Counted from the stretch's first letter, positions 1 to 7,236 are shown. The stretch is DNA of 20,515 nucleotides from JBGSLA01 sp965602785 (GCA_965602785.1 CBFDAH010000032.1:1-20515), one strand, 5' to 3'. Numbers and translations: made by a program. Notes: generated by a model from the letters alone, not told the origin.

Positions 1-189
1 TTGGGCACCGCAGAGCCACGAAAGCCAGAGCCTGTGCGGATTTTAAGCAAATCCCGCCTTCGGCACCACTATATTTCTTACAATTTCATTGTCTTAGCTA
101 TTTTAAAGGGCCTGAACAACCCGCCCCCAACCCGCCCCAGGACTGGCTTTGGAGTATCCTGAAGCGTCTCTGGAGAATAATTATGGGTA

Positions 190-218
190 AGTAGTTTCGA
201 ATCCTACTCTCTCAGCCA
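190..218 (+). other. tRNA 3'-end-like fragment (T arm plus CCA)
   Basis: A five-base-pair stem (AGTAG/CTACT) encloses a loop containing TTCGAAT, followed by seven bases, a G and CCA, then eight T residues at 221-228. This is the layout of the T arm and 3' end of a tRNA followed by a terminator-like T-run. The stem gives a 9-base loop rather than the usual 7, and no matching 5' acceptor strand, D arm or anticodon arm is visible upstream. It is therefore not an intact tRNA. It could be a leftover of element integration at a tRNA gene, or a chance match. Confidence 0.3.
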
Positions 219-231
219 TGTTTTTTTTCAT

Positions 232-734
232 TATTTTCGAAGGCTTCATCGTTTGGTGGGCCCCCTTTTTACCGACCGCAAACCGCGTGCAGCCCTAGTT
301 CCATTTCTCCCGCACATCCTTAACAGACTCCGAGCATTTAGTCAGCCTGAGCAGGTCCGGAAAATCCATCCAGGCCCCCACCTTTGAGAACATCCCCTTA
401 AAAACCCGCAGGGCCGTCTCCGTCACTCGCCGCTGAGGCCTGCAGTGCCGGGCTGGTGGCGCCAGACGTCGAGAACACGTCAGCCCCTAGCGCGGCCAGG
501 GCCGGGGGACCCTTCCTGCCCCCCCAACAGAACAGGGTCAACTTCGCTAAGATCCCTGCCGGTGAAAAATCTCTACTTTTAGGGGGGCGGAAAAACTCTT
601 CGGAGGAAGGTTTACCTGCAGGGTCGGGAAAAATCGTCTTGCCGCGATGGTCTGACTTAGGCTCACCCATGGATGCTATAGAGGGTCCTTGGCTCTTTTG
701 ATACAAAGGAACTTAACTCCCCTGGAGGTATGGG
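232..734. other. Intergenic stretch without a supported gene
   Basis: Open frames occur on both strands (about 398-706 minus, 456-701 plus). They overlap each other, lack ribosome binding sites, have low-complexity Gly/Pro/Ala composition and show no recognisable domain. I see no gene, RNA or array here. The stretch sits between the tRNA-like scrap and the promoter of the kinase gene, so it could be the eroded edge of an integrated element, but nothing in it proves that. Confidence 0.5.
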
Positions 735-763
735 TTGATATTTATAAGTCTTTGAATTATATT
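735..763 (+). promoter_or_regulatory. sigma70-type promoter for the kinase/regulator operon
   Basis: TTGATA at 735-740 and TATATT at 758-763 are separated by exactly 17 bases, each matching consensus at 5 of 6 positions. A small palindrome, ATATTA-GAT-TAATAT at 759-773, overlaps the -10 element and could be an operator. The leader to the kinase start would be a little over 100 bases. There is also a TGGCAC at about 799, but it lacks the GC at -12 needed for sigma54. Confidence 0.5.
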
Positions 764-879
764 AGATTAATATCTTCTAAATAAATTTCCCTTGTTTGGC
801 ACACACCCCTGTGAAGATTTATTGTAGGGAAGAATGGAAACAACAAAACAAATATCAAAAAGATAAAAAGGTATAATTT

Positions 880-2334
880 ATGGCAAAATGGGAGTTTCCT
901 TGGCATTTAAATATACGCCAAAAAGTAATTCTGGGCCTCACCACTGGCATATTGGCCATAGGGTTCATCGGGGTTATTTCCTATCATTATTTGCAAGTAA
1001 TAGAACTAAAACAAGATCTGGTAGAGGTTGCCGATGACCTTAGTAACATCACATTGGAGATCAGGCGTTCCGAAAAGAACTTTCTTCTTTATGGATCGAC
1101 AGACGATTTAAAAGAAAATTGCCAATTTATCCAGCGCGGTATGAATGTGCTCGGTACGCTTGAGGCAGAGGTAAAAGGGTTAGAGGTGGCTAATCAGGTC
1201 AATCTTCTCCGCCAGGAGTTCTTGGACTATGAAAAAATCATGGAACAGATAAGTGCCAAGACCGGGAGCCAACCGATCTCCAGCCAATTGGAAGAACAGT
1301 TGCGTGAGCGAGGCAAAAACCTGGTGGTGCTGTCCCAAAAGCTGGTCACTTTTGAACGCCAAAGAATTCTCGAAATCATCCAGACTTTGAAAACACAGCT
1401 TCTCACCTCGATAGGCATCTTTCTGGTTCTGGGAGGGTTCTTAAGTTTTATTGTGAGCCGCAAGATCCTGCAGCCCTTGAAAACTATTGAGAGAACCACC
1501 CTCCGCATCGCCATGGGTAACTTTAACCCCCTGCCGGTGCTCGACACCCGAGATGAGACCCAGCGGGTGGTGGAGGCGTTCAACCGGATGGTGGCAGAAT
1601 TGGAAAAACGCCAGGACCAACTGGTCCAAGCCAAAAAACTCTCGTCCCTGGGAGTATTGACCTCCGGGGTGGCTCACCAGCTCAATAACCCGCTCAACAA
1701 CATTTCTACGTCGGTGCAGATTCTTCTGGAAGAATTGGATGCTAACGATTTAAAATTATTCAAAAAGATGCTTGCCAATATTGAACAGGAAGCGGACCGG
1801 GCCCGGGACATTGTCAAGGGTCTCCTGGAATTCTCCCGTATACGGGAGTTCACCCTCAAACCCACCTCCCTGAAACAAGTGGTGGATCGTTCTATCCGCC
1901 TGGTCTCAAGTCAGGTTCCTGCCGGCATTGATATTGTGGAAGACGTTCCCGACGGTCTGGTTATCGACCTTGATGCTCAGCGGATGCAAGAAGCCTTTTT
2001 GAACTTGTTGATGAACGGCATCCAGGCCATAGAAAACCTTCCCGGGCAAATCATCGTTGCCACCAAGCGAGACCAGTCGAATCAACAGGTGATCATTACC
2101 GTGGAAGATACCGGCATGGGGATTTCCAAAGAGGACCTGGGACGGATTTTTGATCCTTTTTTCACCACCAAGGAAGTAGGCACCGGCACAGGCTTGGGGC
2201 TGTCCATCGTTTATGGCATAATCGAGAAGCATCATGGCAGTATTTCTGCCGAGAGCCGAGAAGGTGAGGGAACGCGCTTTATTATTCGATTGCCGTTTAA
2301 GCCCAAAGTTTCTGATAAGAGAATTTTTGTATGA
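880..2334 (+). CDS. Membrane sensor histidine kinase (HAMP, HisKA, HATPase)
   Basis: 484 aa. A membrane segment at about 18-38 is followed by a mostly helical extracytoplasmic region (about 40-172, four-helix-bundle-like), then a second membrane segment at about 174-193 and a HAMP linker at about 192-245. The dimerisation/phosphoacceptor helix carries His266 in G-V-A-H-Q-L-N-N-P-L-N-N. The ATPase domain has the N box (Asn379), G1 box D-T-G-M-G (410-414), F box, and G2 box G-T-G-T-G-L-G-L (434-441). All catalytic boxes are intact, so it should autophosphorylate. The H-box style is that of NtrB/ZraS kinases that partner NtrC-family regulators. The start follows a weak AAAAAGG. The stop overlaps the next gene's start in an ATGA, implying translational coupling with the regulator. 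The sensed signal cannot be read from the sequence. Confidence 0.93.
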   Translation: MAKWEFPWHLNIRQKVILGLTTGILAIGFIGVISYHYLQVIELKQDLVEVADDLSNITLEIRRSEKNFLLYGSTDDLKENCQFIQRGMNVLGTLEAEVKGLEVANQVNLLRQEFLDYEKIMEQISAKTGSQPISSQLEEQLRERGKNLVVLSQKLVTFERQRILEIIQTLKTQLLTSIGIFLVLGGFLSFIVSRKILQPLKTIERTTLRIAMGNFNPLPVLDTRDETQRVVEAFNRMVAELEKRQDQLVQAKKLSSLGVLTSGVAHQLNNPLNNISTSVQILLEELDANDLKLFKKMLANIEQEADRARDIVKGLLEFSRIREFTLKPTSLKQVVDRSIRLVSSQVPAGIDIVEDVPDGLVIDLDAQRMQEAFLNLLMNGIQAIENLPGQIIVATKRDQSNQQVIITVEDTGMGISKEDLGRIFDPFFTTKEVGTGTGLGLSIVYGIIEKHHGSISAESREGEGTRFIIRLPFKPKVSDKRIFV

Positions 2335-3686
2335 AGTCTGTGCGGATACTGATAGTTGACGATGAATTCATCGCCCGGGATAATCTGGAGCATGTGCTGC
2401 GCAAAGAGGGCTACGAAACGGTGGTTCTGGACAGCGGGGTCAAAGCCCTTAAAGAGCTGGAGAAGGGCGAGTTCGACCTGGTGATGACTGACCTGCGCAT
2501 GCAGCTAGTGGACGGTATGCAAATCCTGGAGCGCACCAGGGAGCTTTACCCGGACACCGAGGTCATCATGATCACCGGCTACGCCACGGTGTCCACCGCG
2601 GTGGAAGCCATGCAAAAGGGGGCGTATCATTATATTGCCAAACCCTACAAGATCGATGAAGTTCGAATCCTGGTGGCCCAGGCTCTGGAAAAACGCTGGT
2701 TGAAACAAGAAGTCTACGAACTGAGGCGGCAGATTCAGAGCCAAAAGGGCATTCCCCTCCTGATCGGCAAGAGCCTCAAAATGGAGGCCTTGAAAAATAC
2801 CATCGCTCAGATCGCTCCCACTGACTGCACGGTGCTCATTTTAGGAGAGACCGGCACCGGCAAGGAACTGGTGGCCAAGGCCATTCACCACCTGAGCCTC
2901 CGGGCCGCCCACCGCTTTCTGGCCATCAACTGCGGCTCCTTCACGGAGGAGCTTCTGGCCCATGAACTTTTCGGCCACGAAAAAGAGGCCTTCACCGGTG
3001 CCCGGGGCGTTAAAAAAGGCTTGCTCGAGGTGGCTACCGAAGGCACGGTTTTTCTGGATGAGATTGCCGAAATGTCCCCCTCTATGCAGGTAAAACTATT
3101 ACGCGTCCTCCAGGACAAAAACTTTTTCCGAGTCGGCGGCACCACTGAAATCCCGGTGGATATCCGCATCCTGGCGGCAACCAATAAGGACCTCAACAAG
3201 GAAGTGAAAGGGAGGACTTTCCGCCAGGACCTCTACTACCGCCTGAACGTCATCACCTTGCAGGTGCCTCCCCTGGCGGAAAGAAAAGACGATATCCCCC
3301 TCCTCTGTCAGCACTTCTTGGAAAAATTCGTCCAAGCCCAGGGTAAACAGGTGGAAAAAATATCCGATGAAACCATGGCTATCCTGATGGGCTATGCCTT
3401 CCCGGGAAATGTCCGGGAATTGGAGAATATTATCGAGCGGGCGGTGACCCTGGCCCAGGGCTCCACCGTGGAAGTGGCCCATTTGCCCGCAGATCTTCAG
3501 CAGCACCGATTCGAGGTGCAGCGCCCTCAAAAATCAGAACTCCTTACGCTGGAAGAAAATGAAAAGGAATATATCGCCTGGGTTCTCGGCGAGGTGGGGG
3601 GCAATAAAACCAGGGCCGCAGAGATCTTGGGAATCGACCGGGTATCCCTGTGGCGGAAATTAAAGCGGTATTATATGGACGCCTGA
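2331..3686 (+). CDS. NtrC-family sigma54-dependent response regulator
   Basis: 451 aa. Receiver domain at 1-120 with acidic pair Asp11/Asp12, phosphoacceptor Asp54, Thr82 and Lys104. The central AAA+ domain (about 143-370) has Walker A G-E-T-G-T-G-K-E (172-179), Walker B with D243-E244, and the sensor and arginine-finger region around F-R-Q-D-L-Y-Y-R-L-N-V (297-307). A Fis-type helix-turn-helix ends the protein (about 424-448). It should bind upstream sites and remodel sigma54 RNA polymerase when phosphorylated by the coupled kinase. One oddity: the sigma54-contacting loop, usually GAFTGA, reads EAFTGA (219-224). Likely targets are the sigma54 promoter at 6014-6029 with its dyads and perhaps that at 14753-14768; this is inferred from proximity and class. 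It is convergent with the Lon-receiver gene, 10 bases apart. Confidence 0.95.
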   Translation: MKSVRILIVDDEFIARDNLEHVLRKEGYETVVLDSGVKALKELEKGEFDLVMTDLRMQLVDGMQILERTRELYPDTEVIMITGYATVSTAVEAMQKGAYHYIAKPYKIDEVRILVAQALEKRWLKQEVYELRRQIQSQKGIPLLIGKSLKMEALKNTIAQIAPTDCTVLILGETGTGKELVAKAIHHLSLRAAHRFLAINCGSFTEELLAHELFGHEKEAFTGARGVKKGLLEVATEGTVFLDEIAEMSPSMQVKLLRVLQDKNFFRVGGTTEIPVDIRILAATNKDLNKEVKGRTFRQDLYYRLNVITLQVPPLAERKDDIPLLCQHFLEKFVQAQGKQVEKISDETMAILMGYAFPGNVRELENIIERAVTLAQGSTVEVAHLPADLQQHRFEVQRPQKSELLTLEENEKEYIAWVLGEVGGNKTRAAEILGIDRVSLWRKLKRYYMDA

Positions 3687-3696
3687 TGGTTGAGCC

Positions 3697-5709
3697 TCAG
3701 TGAGGCAGCAGGACCACCTCGAGCAAGGCCTCATCAATTTCGTTGGCCAGCACTATTTCCAAGCCTTCCTTCAGTTCTTCTTCAATATCATTGAGATCTA
3801 CCGCATTGCGTTGAGGGAAAACCACCACCCGCACCCCGGCCCGCTGGGCGGCCAGGAGCTTCTCCCGAATCCCACTGACCGGCAAGATCCGGCCTCTTAA
3901 GGTCAGCTCCCCGGACATGGCCACAACCCGGCGCGCCGGCCGGCCGGTGAGAAGGGAAATCAAGGCCATGGCAATGGTGAGGCCCGCTGAGGGTCCGTCT
4001 TTGGGGATGGCCCCGGCGGGAAGGTGAATATGGATATCATGGTGTGCAAAGAAGTCCGCATCGATGTTGAGTTGGGAGGCGTGACTCCGGACAAAACTCA
4101 GCGCGGTTTGGGCTGATTCCTGCAAGACGCTGCCCAACGATCCTGTCATGATCAGTTGTTTACTGCCCTTCATGGTGGCCGCTTCCACAAAAATAATCTC
4201 TCCGCCGAACTCGGTCCATACCAACCCGGTGGTAATGCCGATGCGATTCGTGGCTTCGGCGACTTCGTGGGCAAATTTCCGAGGTCCCAGGAGACGCTCT
4301 ACCAGGTCTTCGTCAATGATGCTGGGACATGAGGTCCCGTCGTCTTTTAAGCAGATGCGGGCCAGTTTTCGGCATACCGTGGCGATTTCCCGCTCCAGGT
4401 TGCGCAGCCCGGCTTCCCTGGTGTAGCCCCGAATGATCTTGAGGATCGCCCCCTCGGTGAAATCCAGGGGGAGGTGGGACAAGCCATGGTGCTGCAACTG
4501 GCGGGGAATCAGATAGTTTATAGCAATTTCCCGTTTATCGTTTTCTGAATATCCGGGGAAATCGATAACTTCCATGCGGTCGAGCAAGGGTGTGGGCAGG
4601 TTTTCCACCACGTTGGCGGTGCCGATGAACATCACTCCGGAAAGGTCAAAAGGCACATCCAGGTAATTGTCTATGAAATGACTGTTTTGCTCCGGGTCCA
4701 GTATTTCTAAAAGGACCGAGGCCGGGTCTCCTTTGAATCCCTGCCCCACCTTGTCGATCTCATCCAGCATAAAAACGGGGTTTTTAACGTCCAGCCGTCT
4801 GATTTCATTAATTATTCTACCCGGCAGGGCTCCTACATAAGTCCGGCGGTGGCCGCGTAAATCGGCTTCATCTCGCAGACCCGCCAAAGATAGGCGCACG
4901 AATTTACGTTCCAGAGCCTCGGCGATGGACTGCCCGATGGAAGTTTTCCCGGTGCCCGGCGGGCCCGCAAAGCAGAGGATGGGGCCTCGGGTCTTTTGGA
5001 GAAGGCGCTTCTTCTCAGAAAGCTTTTTCACGGTTTCCCGCAATTCGTCAATCTTGATGGGCTTGGACAAATAATGTACCGCCCCTCTCTGCAAGGCCTC
5101 CACCGCGGAATCCACCGTGGCGTAGCCGGTGATCATTATGATGGCCGTATGGGGAGCGATCTGTTTGGCGGATTCCAGGAGCTGGATGCCGTCCATTTTA
5201 TCCATTTTGAGGTCGGTGAGGATAAGATCGAACTCCTGCTCTTTGACCTTTTCCAGGGCTTCGAACCCGTTCGCGGCGGTCTTTACCTCATAGCCCTCTT
5301 TACTCAAAATATGCTCTAGGTTCGTGCGGGCGATTTCTTCATCATCAACCACCAGAACCTGAAAAGGCCGCACCATGCACAGGGTACGGACAGCAAGATA
5401 TTCCAGGATCCGCTCCTTGACATGTTTCAGCCCATAGTGCTGGGATTCCAAGATATGTTCGGCGCGCTTCAGGTCCAGATTGTCTTCGGTAAGGGTATGC
5501 CAGGGCAGGGACAAGAGACATTCCACATAATTGACGCCGATGTAGTACTCCGGGACGGCCGGATCCGTTTTCTCCAACCGTTCCAATTCCTTGGCCACCA
5601 CTGCAGCCACCAGCTCGGGTAGACGGGCCTTGGGCGCGGCTTCCCGCAGGTCGAGCAGCTCTTGGCTTATTTTGGGAGCCTCTTCTTCAGATTTCCGAAA
5701 AAAGATCAT
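3697..5709 (-). CDS. Lon-type ATP-dependent serine protease with a receiver domain inserted in its AAA+ module
   Basis: 670 aa in one uninterrupted frame. Residues 1-110 match only the end of the Lon N-terminal region, through the S-L-P-W motif and the helix K-E-R-I-L-E-Y-L-A-V; the roughly 200-residue substrate-binding LAN domain is absent. A complete response-regulator receiver follows at about 115-228, with D122/D123, D166, T194 and K216. The Lon AAA+ core then resumes with G-P-I-L-C-F: Walker A G-P-P-G-T-G-K-T (249-256), Walker B D316-E317, sensor N366, R378. The Lon protease domain keeps the catalytic Ser574 in K-D-G-P-S-A-G and Lys617, 43 residues apart as in E. coli Lon. Enzyme and receiver therefore both look functional. 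The start (ATG) follows a GAAAGG. The inferred role is phosphorylation-controlled proteolysis of unknown substrates, using the neighbouring kinase. Family and domain calls are secure; the regulatory role is a hypothesis. Confidence 0.93.
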   Translation of the reverse strand: MIFFRKSEEEAPKISQELLDLREAAPKARLPELVAAVVAKELERLEKTDPAVPEYYIGVNYVECLLSLPWHTLTEDNLDLKRAEHILESQHYGLKHVKERILEYLAVRTLCMVRPFQVLVVDDEEIARTNLEHILSKEGYEVKTAANGFEALEKVKEQEFDLILTDLKMDKMDGIQLLESAKQIAPHTAIIMITGYATVDSAVEALQRGAVHYLSKPIKIDELRETVKKLSEKKRLLQKTRGPILCFAGPPGTGKTSIGQSIAEALERKFVRLSLAGLRDEADLRGHRRTYVGALPGRIINEIRRLDVKNPVFMLDEIDKVGQGFKGDPASVLLEILDPEQNSHFIDNYLDVPFDLSGVMFIGTANVVENLPTPLLDRMEVIDFPGYSENDKREIAINYLIPRQLQHHGLSHLPLDFTEGAILKIIRGYTREAGLRNLEREIATVCRKLARICLKDDGTSCPSIIDEDLVERLLGPRKFAHEVAEATNRIGITTGLVWTEFGGEIIFVEAATMKGSKQLIMTGSLGSVLQESAQTALSFVRSHASQLNIDADFFAHHDIHIHLPAGAIPKDGPSAGLTIAMALISLLTGRPARRVVAMSGELTLRGRILPVSGIREKLLAAQRAGVRVVVFPQRNAVDLNDIEEELKEGLEIVLANEIDEALLEVVLLPH
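5026..5367 (-). other. Receiver domain embedded within the Lon AAA+ module
   Basis: This segment encodes residues 115-228 of the Lon-like protein. It has the receiver landmarks V-V-D-D-E-E, L-T-D-L-K-M, M-I-T-G-Y-A-T-V and S-K-P-I-K-I-D-E-L-R. In ordinary Lon only about seven residues separate the E-Y-L-A-V helix from G-P-I-L-C. The receiver closely parallels the N-terminus of the adjacent sigma54 regulator, sharing I-A-R-x-N-L-E-H and I-M-I-T-G-Y-A-T-V. A methionine (M112) lies just before it, where a free-standing receiver would start. No ribosome binding site precedes that codon, so internal initiation is unlikely. Confidence 0.9.
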
Positions 5710-5798
5710 CGAGATAGCCTTTCATCTAGGTTAAGGACTTTCTTGGTCTCAAAAATAAATAAAAACCTCTGGGAAAGCAATCTCATCCAATGATTGTA

Positions 5799-5819
5799 GC
5801 GCCCTGGGACCAGGGGCGC
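5799..5819. other. GC-rich inverted repeat in the divergent control region
   Basis: GCGCCC-TGG and CCA-(G)-GGGCGC pair with a GA loop and one bulged G. No T-run follows on either strand, so it is not a convincing terminator. It lies between the Lon-receiver start and the putative activator sites, and could be a leader structure for the minus-strand gene or simply a palindrome. Confidence 0.35.
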
Positions 5820-5829
5820 ACCCCCTATT

Positions 5830-5844
5830 GTTGCTGTTTGCAAC
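5830..5844. promoter_or_regulatory. Putative activator-binding dyad, site 1
   Basis: GTTGC-TGTTT-GCAAC is a perfect 15-base dyad with a five-base spacer. It closely resembles the dyad at 5920-5934 and lies about 180 bases upstream of the sigma54-like promoter at 6014. Paired upstream dyads are typical of NtrC-family enhancer sites. A further half-site (GCAAC) occurs at 5862-5866. Binding by the adjacent regulator is inferred. Confidence 0.45.
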
Positions 5845-5919
5845 GCAAGCCCGGCCTTCGTGCAACATTCAGCTAACTATCTTAAATTATATCTAAAATT
5901 AGCATATTTGCTGATTGAT

Positions 5920-5934
5920 GTTGCAATATGTAAC
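5920..5934. promoter_or_regulatory. Putative activator-binding dyad, site 2
   Basis: GTTGC-AATAT-GTAAC has the same arms and spacer length as the dyad at 5830-5844, with one arm base changed. Its centre is 90 bases from that of site 1 and about 90 bases upstream of the sigma54-like promoter. The recurrence of the same spaced motif in one intergenic region is the main evidence that it is functional. Confidence 0.45.
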
Positions 5935-6013
5935 GTTGGCGAGGGAGAGGGACCGTAGCAGGGCTCTGGCATATTAATTAGTAATTCAAAATAGTTAGCC
6001 ATATTCCGTCTCT

Positions 6014-6029
6014 TGGCACGCAACTTGAT
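6014..6029 (+). promoter_or_regulatory. sigma54-type -24/-12 promoter (near consensus)
   Basis: TGGCACG-CAAC-TTGAT matches the sigma54 consensus TGGCACG-N4-TTGCW with correct spacing; the single important deviation is A for C at the -12 position. Transcription would begin near 6040, about 18 bases before the AGGAGG that serves the 57-aa gene. With the upstream dyads and a sigma54 activator gene nearby, it is a coherent enhancer-type promoter for the operon starting at 6069. Confidence 0.55.
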
Positions 6030-6068
6030 ATAGAACATACCATAAAAAACAAGGCTTAGGAGGAAATC

Positions 6069-6242
6069 ATGGGTTTTCAAGAGAAGTGGCAAGCTTTCTG
6101 GATGGCCGTCACCTTTGCCGAAGCCGGCGAGTGGGACACGGCCACTTCGATCTATAAAAGCACCCAAAAGCGCCCGGATAAGAGGGTGTCTGACCGGAAG
6201 CGTCCCAGCGAGAGGCCGCGTCCCCGGATCTACCGGAGCTAG
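6069..6242 (+). CDS. Small basic protein, 57 aa, function unknown
   Basis: An AGGAGG six bases before the ATG and a position directly behind the sigma54-like promoter support a real gene. Residues 11-27 hold W-M-A-V-T-F-A-E-A-G-E-W-D-T-A. The C-terminal half is rich in Lys, Arg and Pro and probably disordered. The core resembles residues 38-52 of the next protein (T-M-M-A-I-S-F-A-E-A-G), suggesting a shared interaction motif or common ancestry. No membrane segment or catalytic motif is visible. It is the first gene of the putative transport/stress operon, 43 bases before the next start. I do not recognise a named family. Confidence 0.7.
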   Translation: MGFQEKWQAFWMAVTFAEAGEWDTATSIYKSTQKRPDKRVSDRKRPSERPRPRIYRS

Positions 6243-6285
6243 ATAACCAAGATCTTCTCACTTAAAAGACTTTGAAAGGTCCATC

Positions 6286-6861
6286 ATGGTTTTGAAACGA
6301 TTCAAGAAGTTCATCAAGCGCCGGAAAAAGCCTCATAAGCCCCCTGAGGTGGAGGTTAAAAGACAGAGCAGCTTGCAGGATGATTATGACCGGACCATGA
6401 TGGCTATTTCCTTTGCCGAGGCGGGGGCCCCGGAGCATGCTCTGGAGGTATTGCGCCAGCGTGGTCAACGCAAAATTCTGGTGCTCGGCAAAGAGGACAC
6501 CTTCAGCGAACCGGTCATGGAGTACGCTACGAATCTGGCAGAGCGACTGGGCTATGACCTGGTGGCTCTGAGTGTTGGGACCACGCCGTCGGGAAAACAT
6601 CTGTCGCCTTACCGGCAGCATATGCAGGATGAATTTCACCAACGGGCTGCCGCGGCGGCCGCAGTTCTCCAACAAAAAGCGGCTCCCAAAAATATCCGGT
6701 GCACGCATGTGGTGAAGTTTGGGGATGTGAGCCGAGCCGTGGATGAAATTAATCGGGAATGCCGACGGATTGAGCTGGTGATCACAGACTCCCAGGGCAA
6801 GCGGGAGGAGTTGCACGCCCGGGTGAACCTGCCGGTGTTCAGCTTGAAAACTTATCGCTAA
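6286..6861 (+). CDS. UspA-like alpha/beta protein with basic N-terminal extension
   Basis: 191 aa. Residues 1-35 are strongly basic (K-R-F-K-K-F-I-K-R-R-K-K) and could bind membrane phospholipid or nucleic acid. Residues 38-56 carry the A-I-S-F-A-E-A-G motif shared with the preceding 57-aa protein. From about 63 the pattern is that of the universal stress protein fold: K-I-L-V-L strand, long helix with A-x-x-L-A-E-R-L-G, V-A-L-S-V strand, and a second half with V-V-K-F-G-D-V and I-E-L-V-I-T-D. The usual ATP-binding G-x2-G-x9-G-S/T loop is not evident, so it may be a non-nucleotide-binding relative. It lies 13 bases upstream of the small membrane protein gene, consistent with one operon. The fold is inferred by pattern only. 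Confidence 0.8.
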   Translation: MVLKRFKKFIKRRKKPHKPPEVEVKRQSSLQDDYDRTMMAISFAEAGAPEHALEVLRQRGQRKILVLGKEDTFSEPVMEYATNLAERLGYDLVALSVGTTPSGKHLSPYRQHMQDEFHQRAAAAAAVLQQKAAPKNIRCTHVVKFGDVSRAVDEINRECRRIELVITDSQGKREELHARVNLPVFSLKTYR

Positions 6862-6874
6862 GGGGAAATGGATT

Positions 6875-7192
6875 ATGCCTAAACTTGCTCTTCAAAAAAG
6901 AAGGAAAGCTTTAAAGAGTACCATCATCTTCGGCGTCCTCAGCGCCGCCCTCTATGCGGCCGTGTTCGTGAATCAGGGCACAGTGATGACTTATTTTACC
7001 AAAGGAGGAATGTACGGCGCGCTGCCGGTGGCCACCGCTTTCATTTTTTCCTTTGCGCACGGTGCGTTTACCGGCAGCTTCTGGTCGGCTGTTGGGATCG
7101 AGCCCTCCAAGAAAGTAACCAGAGTCGAGCTCCCCGCCACCAAGCCGGCGAAGACGGTGCGTCCTCGCCCCCGGGCCCATCTGAGAGCTTAG
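6875..7192 (+). CDS. Small membrane protein, two transmembrane segments
   Basis: 105 aa. A positively charged start (K-R-R-K-A-L-K) precedes a membrane segment at about 16-34; a second, Ala/Phe/Gly-rich one spans about 48-72. The tail is Pro/Lys/Arg-rich and by the positive-inside rule lies in the cytoplasm, as does the N-terminus. A GGGGAAA precedes the ATG. No known family is recognised. Its place between a UspA-like gene and a TauE/SafE permease gene suggests an accessory subunit or membrane anchor for that transporter, which is inference from context. Confidence 0.8.
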   Translation: MPKLALQKRRKALKSTIIFGVLSAALYAAVFVNQGTVMTYFTKGGMYGALPVATAFIFSFAHGAFTGSFWSAVGIEPSKKVTRVELPATKPAKTVRPRPRAHLRA

Positions 7193-7236
7193 AAACCGGT
7201 TGCTTGAATTAGCAGCGACTGATAAACATAACTTAT

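Noticed and set aside
398..706. Overlapping frames on both strands (102 aa minus, 81 aa plus)
   Set aside because: They lack ribosome binding sites, have low-complexity composition, show no domain, and overlap on opposite strands; they look like open frames in GC-rich non-coding DNA.
797..815. TGGCAC as a sigma54 promoter before the kinase gene
   Set aside because: The -12 GC is absent at the required ten-base distance, and a sigma70-like promoter lies just upstream.
3694..3706. GCCTC-AGT-GAGGC as a shared terminator between convergent genes
   Set aside because: It has only five pairs and overlaps the Lon-receiver stop codon; there is no T-run on either strand.
5340..5376. Internal translation start producing a free receiver from within the Lon gene
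   Set aside because: The codon for M112 has no Shine-Dalgarno-like sequence before it on the minus strand.
5877..6167. 96-aa minus-strand frame opposite the 57-aa gene
   Set aside because: It has no ribosome binding site or domain and overlaps the sigma54-like promoter and the better-supported plus-strand gene.
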